A stretch of DNA of 64,000 nucleotides from Blastobasis lacticolella. Taxonomy: Eukaryota; Arthropoda; Insecta; Lepidoptera; Blastobasidae. This document shows positions 1 through 9,400 of the stretch, in pieces. Each line of letters starts with the position of its first letter. The stretch's first letter is position 1. The notes beneath the pieces are model-generated. The model was given only the letters and a program-made list of their open reading frames with translations, was not told where the DNA came from and searched no databases. The translations under genes were made by a program, and so were the position numbers. The DNA lies in NCBI GenBank assembly GCA_905147135.1, contig LR990056.1, positions 7,884,001 through 7,948,000 of the forward strand. The letters are read 5' to 3'.

Positions 1-383
1 TAATTTTAAACTATATTTTTATTATTGGCTTTTTAGTTGAATGATCGGTATCATTTGGTTGACCGAATAATTTTACTTTTGATGCAATTTGTAATACAGA
101 ATTACTTAAAAGTGTAAAAGTTCCACCTACGTTCTGATCAAAACTACGAAATATCCTCAAAAAATACATAATTTATTTTCTTTATGTTTTAGTTTTATTT
201 AGTTTATTAATCTTTTTTTAATAAAATATACTTCCAACGAAAAAAACATATTTTAAAAATGCTAAGAGATCCTCGGTTAATATAGGAGAAATATTGACCC
301 CTACCCCAAGTCCGTGTAAAAAATTTCCACTCCCAGGACGGCGGGTTAGAGTAAAAAACGTAACTTCTTAGAAAACAACTTAC
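1..383. other. A+T-rich non-coding DNA at window edge
   Basis: No credible exon is visible. On the minus strand this lies downstream of exon 3 of the CRAL-TRIO gene, directly after a GT donor at 382-383, so it should be the start of intron 3. Confidence 0.5.
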
Positions 384-2789
384 CACTGACATGTATCGAT
401 AATACGTTACAAGTTCAAGCCCCTCGTAAGTACCACCGTGAATTTTGACTACCACCACTCTGTAGTTATCTTTTGTTGGGGTAGGCAATATAACAAAGGT
501 CCTGAAAATTGTGAAGATAATATTAATGTTGCTATAATATAATATTGGATATGAAATTGGCGTTATTTTCGCAAGTATATATTTGCTCAAATATTATAAA
601 TTGTACATAAAATATTAAAATTAATACTTGATCTTGAAAATCGAGTATGTTAAGATGTCGATTAGTCCCTAAAACGTGATAAGAAATATTCTCTTAAGTT
701 TTTATAAATGTTTGAAAACTTCCCTTTTCAGTTGTCTTCAATTTTGCCTCTTTAATCATGTAAATTTTACGAAGAGGGTACTACTAAAATTGTATGCGCC
801 AGTTAGCTTAATATTGTCTGATTATACCAATTAAGTTTTATTGTAATCCCAATTGCCACTTCCAAGAAATAGGAAAATTTACTTGTATGAAAGTAACTGT
901 TTCCGTCATTGTCACCTAAGGACCTAATAATAAATAAATATTGCACATCGGCTAGGTCAGCTTCGTACTGCGTCGTCTCTATGGCACGCGAAACTTGTAC
1001 TTTTACCAAAATTTGCAAGAAGACAATGGATGACGTTGTCTAATAATATTGTACATGCTTATCTACTTTAACTTCCATTATGGATTGGAGCCAATACGGG
1101 ATTTTATCACAATTTAAACCTGCCCATGCAAGGGTTTCCTTGCATTGCCGATAATATAAACCATACAATACTTCTGCTTCATTTGCTAAATCCGGAGTTG
1201 CTTTCTTAATGGCATAACTGCCTCGTACAAAGTATAAAGTAACAAAGCCTCTTCAAATCCACTGCCTCGTACCCCGCACCCCGCGTTCATCCCCAAAACA
1301 TTATCCTCCCACCTACCTTTTTCTCTGTGTGGTTTAATCTATACGCCGTGAGTTTTGTCACACAAACCCTTGTTGCCTACGAAAAATACCTTTACAAATA
1401 ATGACCCTGTGTAGGCTTTTATTTGTTGTTAAATTATTTTATTATTTTTTGTCTAAAATTATACGACGTTTTCATTTTAACGCAATGGATAACTATTAAA
1501 ATCAACTGAATTGATTGTCTCTAAATTAAAAATATCAATTACATCAAAATCCGCGTTGAGCAATTTCGAGGAACGTCAAGTTCTGGATAATTTCGACGGA
1601 CATTATAAAAATCCTATGTTACTTTATACATTTGATTTTTTATAACATCTCAAATTTCATGTTTTTTTACTTTTTTATACCGATACCCATAGAAACTTAA
1701 ATTCGCGAAGATGTTCCGACTAAATACATACAGACAATCTACTGCATTTCTTAAAAGATTTCAGTTTAAGAAAAATTCTGCTGAAATCAAATTAAGTAGG
1801 TATAATTGCAAAAAAATTCCAATCTGACAATAACTTTCAAAATATCACACAGCAAAAATAATTTAGTATGTAGTGAAAATTTTACTCACGCGTAAGGGAA
1901 GAAAAATTTAAACTCGTTCTTTATATCATAGTTCTTCAGCATCTCCGGTATCAGATTTCGTAGAGTCAACAGTATATCTAAGCGTTTTTTGGCACGTTCA
2001 ATTAATCCCTTGTTCGTCATCAAAAACCTTTCTAAGTAGTTCCTATCTGAAAACAGGACCAATCATTATTACACAATTAATTAGATATATATTTTTTGTC
2101 CTTAGCCTTACTCTAGGCTTTTTTTAGTATTCATAACTGTATTTTACTTTTTGTCCAAATTAAATAATACACTATTTAAATTTACATTTATTTTATTATT
2201 TAGATTGCACTTTCATTACGTTATGGAAAATATCGGCAAGATATATACTTAAAGCCAAAATTGTAAAAGTTATTCCTATTTGAAAGAAAAGAGTGGAGAA
2301 GTGAACAACCAGACACGATTTATATTCGTACTTAATGTACGAATTACATTAGGAAATTAATTACCTTTCCCTATGAAATAAATACAAATATGTTTATATT
2401 ATACGAGCTTTTCCCCGCTACTTTATTTTCGTGTGGAAATGTGGGAATTAAATTTCATATCCTTAACTGTATAAATTTAAGTTCCCTTACAAATTGTCAT
2501 CCTCTACTTCGTCCCTTCTAGTTTCATTTTTGAAGATAAAAATTGGATAAAAGTTTCCATTTTTTATCCATATCTCCTCAGCGGTTTTTATATTACTAAT
2601 ATTTATTAGAATAATGAATAACATACCAATATTCTTCACGACAAAGTGATTTTGTTTCCGCACCCACTCCTCAAAATGGTCCAAATCTTGATTCAACTTA
2701 TTCACGTCATTGTATCCAAAGGTCTTTCTAACATCGCTGAGTTGATTCGGATTGAATTTAATAACAGTGTTAGGATGTATGTTTTCCAT
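384..2789 (-). CDS. CRAL-TRIO lipid-transfer protein gene, first three coding exons (3' part outside the window)
   Basis: This family (alpha-tocopherol transfer protein/clavesin-like) binds small lipids such as retinoids or tocopherols in the cytosol. Seen: exon 1 at 2627-2789 starts with ATG and ends in codon phase 1 before a GTATGT donor. Exon 2 at 1890-2046 follows a TTTTCAG acceptor and ends in phase 2 before GTGAGT. Exon 3 at 384-501 follows TTTTCAG and ends in phase 0 before GTAAGT. All three phases join without a stop, giving about 92 residues. The reading contains the family-like stretches DLDHFEEWVRKQNHF, YLERFLMTNKG, IERAKKRLD and PTKDNYRVVVVK, which correspond to the CRAL-TRIO N-terminal helices and the start of the lipid-binding domain. 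Remaining exons should lie left of base 1. The ligand cannot be told. A decayed paralogue with matching exon structure lies at 34895-37637. Exon edges are my own reading of splice consensus. Confidence 0.82.
502..1889 (-). other. Intron 2 of the CRAL-TRIO gene
   Basis: Mostly A+T-rich with no recognised element. It contains one minus-strand open stretch (about 1045-1216) with protein-like composition, including AEVLYGLYYRQCKETLAWAG, that I cannot assign. A second frame just upstream (about 1217-1245) also reads protein-like, so this could be a frameshifted gene fragment trapped in the intron. Confidence 0.35.
2047..2626 (-). other. Intron 1 of the CRAL-TRIO gene
   Basis: Bounded by a GTATGT donor at 2626 and a TTTTCAG acceptor ending at 2047. 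A+T-rich; no element recognised inside. Confidence 0.6.
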
Positions 2790-3035
2790 TTCTTACGGTG
2801 ACGGCCGATAACTAGACGCTCAGCTTAGCTGTGCCACAAGAAACATGGTTCTATTAGACTTGTATTATTGACAATACCTACTACATTATACATGTAGAGG
2901 TCTGTAATTGAAGCAATTAGATGAATCACTTCATGGATACTGTAACTCAAGGTACTCATGCTTCCGAGCACTAAAGATGTAATAAAAAATAAAAAATGTT
3001 TGTACTAAAAAATAATGATGTAATAAAAAATCATT

Positions 3036-3258
3036 AGTGGCGTTAATGTCCTGGTTATGCTCTCGCGCACGAGGGTCCGGGGTCCGCCTTGACCATGATC
3101 CAGTTTAAGGCAGATCAAGTAATTATAGTGGAGCGGCTGATATCTGACCTCCGTGACTCCGTCTCCGTGAACCTGACCAGATTGGATCATGGCTACACAT
3201 TCAGTCGCCTGAGAATATACACTTATCGATGTCTTCCCACACCGTAAGAGCATCGGTT
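3036..3258 (-). repeat. tRNA-derived SINE, family 1, 5'-incomplete copy
   Basis: On the minus strand this matches the body of the complete copy at 35991-36312. Shared blocks are CTCTTACGGTG, GAATGTGTA, CATGATCCAA, CAGGTTC and GCGCGAGAGCATAACC. The tRNA-like head is missing. It lies about 250 bp upstream of the CRAL-TRIO start codon. Confidence 0.65.
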
Positions 3259-4040
3259 AATATTCAACTAATGTATGCGGTTTTCAGCATCAGTTTTTTT
3301 CGCACATGTTTATATTTATAATACATCTTACGAAGCCGGGGCGGGCTGCTACAGTTGAAGATGAAATTAAAGATCAAAAATGTAAACACACAACGGGCAA
3401 TGTCAAAGAGACTATCCAGGGGTATAAAACCTTTGAATTGCATAACCAAATGGTTATACATCATGCACACTTTTCAGTGTGCTTTACAATGGCTGGTAAA
3501 CTTTCGAAAACGAAACAAATCGATTCAATTTAATAAAAACGTAATAAGTAACTCGGTAACTATTAGTTCAGGAACACTAGTTAGAAAACTCCAATATAAG
3601 AAAGAAGTGGCCGCCATTTCGAATCTTAAATTATTTTATGTATTATTAATTGAGAAATTAATGAAATATGTCTCGGCGTCGGTCAATACCTTACTTTCCA
3701 AGCCTTTGCAATAATGTACTTTAGCAACGAACCAAATGTTTAGAATTTCTCACCATTTCCAGTGGCATAAATGAAAATTACCAATATTTTATTGAAACAG
3801 CACAAACATGTAATATAAAAAAAACAGTGTTCCCTATTTAATTCAGTAAAATATTTTTAAATATTCATATGATTTTATTTCATTTTGAGTGTAAAAAAGA
3901 GTGTAAAATCAATATTTCAATGATTCTAAATAATCCACCATTTGGGTTATTTTTCTATAGTGGCAACACTACTTATTTATTTTTCTATGGTGGCAACCCA
4001 TTTGTTTACATTTTTTATCTTTAATTTGATCTCATACATT
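3259..4040. other. A+T-rich intergenic DNA
   Basis: No gene recognised. A short direct repeat, TTATTTTTCTAT(A/G)GTGGCAAC, occurs twice near 3946-4000. Short open frames here lack any family resemblance. Confidence 0.4.
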
Positions 4041-4135
4041 AGTTGTCTATACAATAGGGTAGTCCTCCCAAAAGGTGGACCGACAAACTGTTAAAGATTG
4101 CAGGTACCAGCTGCTGTATCCAGCTGGTACTGGCA
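4041..4135 (+). mobile_element. RTE-like LINE fragment (end of reverse-transcriptase ORF)
   Basis: Plus-strand reading gives PPKRWTDKLLKIAG, close to the GRPPxRWxDDxxxxAG signature I know from the C-terminal end of RTE-type LINE proteins in insects. Only about 30 codons survive, without a clear 3' end. Family assignment is from memory. Confidence 0.4.
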
Positions 4136-4950
4136 CTTTAAGCACAAAATAAAGAACGGCCCGCCCCAAGCAGAAGGTCCACTGGAAACAATGCGCCATT
4201 TCCGTCACGCACGTCCGTCATTGACGTTACGTTTACAGGCATTCTCAAGCAGTTTCACGCAGTGCTCGGTCGCGATTGTCAACGCGTGAATTCGTTGTTG
4301 TGTCGACTTAAATTAAATATTATTTAATTAAACGATATTACTATTGATAAAATAAAAGTACTTGTACGTAACTAATATCATAACTACTTATTAATCTAAA
4401 CTAATTACTTAATATCATACAAGCAACGCACGCAGAGTCCACGAACTGATGGGTGACCTTATCAGACTTTGAGGCTAGTCGAACTTCAGCGCCGCAACGA
4501 GTTGCAATGCCGATGGTGAAGCGAGGTTGACCAAGGTCTTCCGCTAGAGACCCTAGGACTAGTTGAACAGTTTCAGGCACCACGTGACAGTTCAACATAA
4601 TAAGAAACCATAATGGCGACCTTAATGGTGTCTAGTCGGAAATGCCTGTCTAGTCTAATATAAAAAATATCGCTGACCACCTTCCTTCTCCATCATCAGC
4701 ATTTTTATTAATATTAATTGATAAAAATGCAATATTATAATATTGCATTTTTATCAGTTTACATGTGTATGAAATTTTTAATTCAATTGATTACCGGGAA
4801 GTGGATCGAATCCCAGGTAAGGTTATTCTCAGGGTCTGATGATAGAATCAGGCGGCGATAATTTTTTTAAAAGTGAATAAATAGTAGATTAGATATTATT
4901 ACGCCTACTAAAGGCATAATGTCTGAAGCTGGTATGGAAAATGGATACAC
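4136..4950. other. Intergenic DNA without recognised gene
   Basis: Contains a perfect palindrome at 4719-4756 (annotated separately). No host exon is supported; the open frames are short and lack known motifs. Confidence 0.35.
4719..4756. repeat. 38-bp perfect A+T-rich palindrome
   Basis: Bases 4719-4737 are the exact reverse complement of 4738-4756, with no spacer. Each arm contains TGATAAAAATGCAATATTA. It could form a cruciform or hairpin; no function is evident. Confidence 0.85.
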
Positions 4951-4979
4951 CGCTTGCCATCTCTAAAGGCGTCTTCAAA

Positions 4980-5315
4980 CATAGAGCGGCACGTGCGCGG
5001 CAGCAACACGCGGCATGTCCAGGAAACAATTCTGCCGCGCTCTAGTTAGGACTATTGACGAATGTTTGCGCGGCAATATTGCGCGGCACTTGCGAGACAC
5101 GCCGCGCATTTGAATTCAGTCTGAACCAAAACTACAATTAAGAGTGTCCTTGGAAGAGTTTGAACAGTTACATAGCCCACAACTATGAGCCATATATTTC
5201 AATTAATCTAATTGATGTTTCATTGTCCATTTTTAGAAGCGCAAATACATCCAGACAGGATTACGGACGAACGATAACTGCCTGTGCAAACACAGCGCGG
5301 CACGCCGCGCGCGGC
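4980..5315. repeat. CpG-rich region with recurring CGCGGCA motifs
   Basis: CGCGGCA-type words occur around 4983-5015, 5030-5110 and 5296-5322, against an A+T-rich background. The outer blocks resemble each other in direct orientation (CAAACATAGAGCGGCACG and CAAACACAGCGCGGCACG), spaced about 300 bp. It may be a small non-autonomous transposon or an old CpG island. Its right side abuts the jockey-like LINE fragment. Confidence 0.35.
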
Positions 5316-6027
5316 ATATCCTAGGTGTCGACATCTCCAGTGACGTCCAGTTTCGCAGTCATTTGGAAGAAAATGTCAAGCTCGCATCTAAAAAGCTGGG
5401 TGTGCTTAATAGATCGAAGCAATTCTTCACGCCGGGGCAACGACTTCTCCTATACAAGGCTCAAGTCAGACCCTATCTGGAGTATTGCTCCCATCTATGG
5501 ACGGGAGCACCGGCATATCAGCTTGGTCCTTGTGACTCGATCCAATAGCGCGCTGTGAGAATTGTGTTGATACCATGCTCACAAGTGGTATTGAGCCGCT
5601 GAGTCAGCGCAGGGATTTCGCCTCCCTTTGTGTGTTCCACCGCTTGTACAACGGCGTTTGTTCTGAAGAACTGTTTGACATTATGCCTACAGCTACGAGT
5701 ACCATCTATACTATTCTATCATTTTATCATCGCACCGCTCGCCATCGACAGGGAGTTCATCCTCATACCTTGGAGCCAAATTGGTCTCGAACTGTACGGT
5801 TCCAAAGGAACTTTCTCCCACGCACACTAAGGTTGTGGAATGAACTACCTGGAGAGGTTTCCCTGAAGAGTCAACATGGAGTTCTTCAAGAAAGGGGTTA
5901 ATAGGTTTTTACGCGGTCGACAACGCGTGGGTGATGCCCCTGGTATTGCAAACGTCCATAGGCTGCGGTGACTGCTTACCATCAGGCAGGCCGCAAACTT
6001 GTTTGCCATCTTAGTTGCATAAAAATA
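5305..6027 (+). pseudogene. 5'-truncated jockey-like LINE, decayed
   Basis: Only the end of the reverse-transcriptase ORF and the 3' tail remain. Readable parts are ASKKLGVLNRSKQFF and LLYKAQVRPYLEYCSHLW in one frame (about 5365-5545), interrupted by a TAG. RRDFASLCVFHRLYNG and RTLRLWNELPGEV follow in a second frame (about 5605-5865), and RFLRGRQRVGDAPG in a third. The tail has the block GGCTGCGGTGACTGCTTACC, also seen at 54066 and 59286. Such sequences are typical 3' ends of lepidopteran jockey-type LINEs (from memory). Frameshifts and stops make it inactive. Confidence 0.75.
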
Positions 6028-6119
6028 AATCTAATATGGGTACTTGAACACAATCTGAACAGCTTGCGAAGCAATTATGATCACATTATGGCAAGGATTA
6101 TATATTGGTCCTTTGCAAG

Positions 6120-6494
6120 TGTAGAACACTCACAGACTCTAACACGTCGGGATAATTAAATAAAGCCAGAAATTGGTATAGATTCGTGTAATAGCCAACA
6201 GCACAATCTCACAGTCTCCAATCATGACATTAATTTTAAGCGCACCCACATTTCACATTATAAAAATAAGTTTCACATTGATTTTTAATAGAGGGCGCTA
6301 CCAGTAGAGTTTAGAACGGTGAAACACAATATAAGGGAACAAAATGTATGTTTGTATGTTTGTAACTGGTAATTAGTAGTGGTAAGTATGCTAAATTAAA
6401 TAATACATAAAACATAGGTACAAGCTAGCTACATAGAGTTTAGCCTATATAATACAAATGTAAAAGTAAGGGTGTCTGCATTCTATCGTCTACA
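6120..6494 (-). repeat. 3' LTR of BEL copy 1
   Basis: 375 bp, starting TGTAGACGATAG and ending GAGTGTTCTACA on the element strand. By eye it is the same as the LTRs at 18210-18584 and 24370-24744. It is preceded by a purine tract (GGGGGGAGAA), the probable polypurine tract. Confidence 0.93.
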
Positions 6495-9400
6495 ATTCTC
6501 CCCCCATAGTGCTGAGATCAGCACTATTATCTGCTGGAGCGAGCAGGGCGACGCGGGTCACAGGCCGGCGCAAAGTTCCGGTGCGGGTCCTAACGTCCAC
6601 CACGCGCACGCGTCCGTCGGCACCGGGGTGCACCGCGCTCACCACGCCATGGCGCCACGCACCACGTTCTATATTGGGTTCTACTAGTATGACGTAATCA
6701 CCTACACACATGGCTGTCTCCTCGGCAAACCATTTTTGTCTGGGGAGCAGGGTAGGAAGATACTCCTTGACCCAACGGCTCCAGAATAAATCTGTCAGTC
6801 GCTGGGCTATGCGCCACTGTTTCCTTAAGTTAAGATCAAAGTTTTCGAACTTACCGAAGACAGGTCCGGTAGAAGAAGTCCCAATTAAAAAATGATTAGG
6901 GGTTAGTGCCTCTGGGTAACTAGGGTCATTAGAGACGTGGGTGATTGGACGGGAGTTCACTAAACCTTCTACCTCAGCGAGTAGAGTCACTAGAGTTTGC
7001 GATTGAGGCGCTCGCTCTTTTAAAGTTACCTTTAATGCGGTTTTAACAGTCCGGATCATACGCTCCCAAGCTCCCCCCATTTCCGGAGCTCCCGGTGGGA
7101 TAAATTTCCACTCCAGACCGCGTATTGCGCCATCCTCGCGCAGGCGATCCTGGTTCAACTCAGCTAGGCTACGCTTCAGTTCGGCGTCTGCTCCACGTAA
7201 ATTGGTGCCATTATCAGAAAAGATTAGGCTAGGTGTGCCACGACGAGCTATAAATCTACGAAGAGCCATGATAGTAGCATCGGTCGTCAGATCTTCTGTC
7301 ACTTCTATGTGGATCGCACGCACTGTAAGACAGGTAAATATCAACCCATATCTCTTTTGCCTACGCCGACCCACCGTGATCTCCATTGGTCCAAAGAAGT
7401 CTAGACCTGTAGCGAAGAATGTTCGTCGATTGTGCTGCAATCTAGACGCAGGTAAGTCTCCCATACGCTGCGGCTTAGGTGCTGCACGCCTGTAGCGGCA
7501 GAATAAGCAACGAGCTGAGACTCCACGCACTGTGGGCCTAGCCCTCAATATCCAGTAGTGCTGCCTGAGTTCATTTACCACCAATTCATTGGCGCCGTGC
7601 AGGGCACGACGGTGATAATATTCGACAAGGAGCTGGGTAATTTTGTGCCGACCATCTAATATCACAGGACGACTGCGCGATGGATCGAATCCCGCTTTAT
7701 CTATCCTGCCTCCTACACGCAAGAGACCGTCATCCTCAAGGTAAGGAGTCAATGTTAGAAGGCGACTATTTTTCGCAATTGCACGTTTATGTTTTAAACG
7801 CGTAATCTCATCTGAAAACGTATCAAATTGAGACTTTTTCAGTAATAATAATTCAGCTTCCTTCATTAGATTTATGTCAAAATGAGTTGCCTTACGCTGA
7901 CACTTTCTAATAAAGAAAATAACTCGTGCAGTAGTACGGAGAAGACGCAGCCAAGAAGAAAAGTCTTCTTCTTTAGGTAAAGACCAATTGACTGTAGCTG
8001 CCACAGTTAAATTGACACTACGCCTCTCACAAACGGCTTCTGTACTTGATTGCATAGATTTTAAATTTTGCGGCCAACGATTTTCAGGCTCAAGTAAGTA
8101 CGCAGGTCCATGAAACCACACATCATCATATTGCAATGGCGGTGAGTTAGTCTTAGTAGCCACATCGGCTATGTTTAACTTAGATGGGACATATCGCCAC
8201 TCGGGCGCAGTAGTTAACTCATCAATCTCACCGAGGCGGTGAGCTACGAACTGTTTATATGAGCGAGGATCGCTGCGAATCCATTGGAGGACCGTATTAG
8301 AATCCGTCCAGAACCAACGTTTAATCGGTTTAATATCTTTCTGTGCATTTTGTACAGAGGCAGCGAGACGCGATGCCATTAACGCACCTTGTAACTCCAA
8401 ACTAGGTATTGAGATCGGACGTAACGGAGTTACACGGCTTTTACCCGCAGCTAAACATACCAGCACTGTTCCGTTAGCCCTAGTAAAACGCCAATAAACC
8501 ACGGATGCATAGGCTTTGATAGACGCGTCACAATACGCGTGTAATTGTACATCTACCATTCCTTCGTTGTTAATTACCTCCGCTGGAATCGAACCTAAGT
8601 CCGAGTAGCACGGCGTCCACGCACCGGCATTCATATAGCAGCGCGGTATACGCAACGATTCGATTTGCTTTAGCTCATCGAGCCATTCAACCCAAGATGT
8701 ATGCTCTTTAGACTGGATGCGGCAGTTCCATTCGATGCCACTCCTATGTACGTCTTGAAATAAAATTTTGCCTTTTATTAAAAATGGGGTGACGAAACCA
8801 TGAACATCAAATACGGACATAATAATACTTAGCATTTGAGATTTAGTAGGAGCTACGGAACCATCAATAATTTCCGTTGGTATGCGTTGTAAAGAGATTT
8901 TAAATCCGAATGAATCGGTCGCAGGATGCCACATCAAGCCCAGAGTGCGCTCACTCGTATTAGTAGCTCCGTGTTTAAACTGCACGGCAGTGGGCGCGAG
9001 CGCATCGTTCGGCACCTCCCGCACTACGTTTACGTTATTACTAGACCAACCGCGAATCTCGAAACCACCGTTTTTGTGTATTTCCGAAACTTCATGGATT
9101 AATTTAGTCGCGTTTTCGACACTCGTAGTGGAATATAAGCAATCATCCATATAATGGTGATTTATAATTACATCCGTGGCCTCGGGGTACACGTCTTCGT
9201 ATTTTAAAGCGTTTTTGTTCTTTATGTACTGGGCAATAAAGGGAGAACATGTCGCTCCGAATAATAGACTGGTCATTGAACAGATTTTAAGTGGGGCGGT
9301 GTTTGACTCCTGCCAGAGAAAACGAAGTACATGCTGGTCTTCGGGCCGCATTTTAATACGCAAAAACATATCACGAATGTCACCCGTAAATGCCACTTGA

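Noticed and set aside
6472..6697. A possible env or extra gene after BEL pol
   Set aside because: The pol stop lies in the LTR itself, leaving no space. The open frames seen there are antisense.
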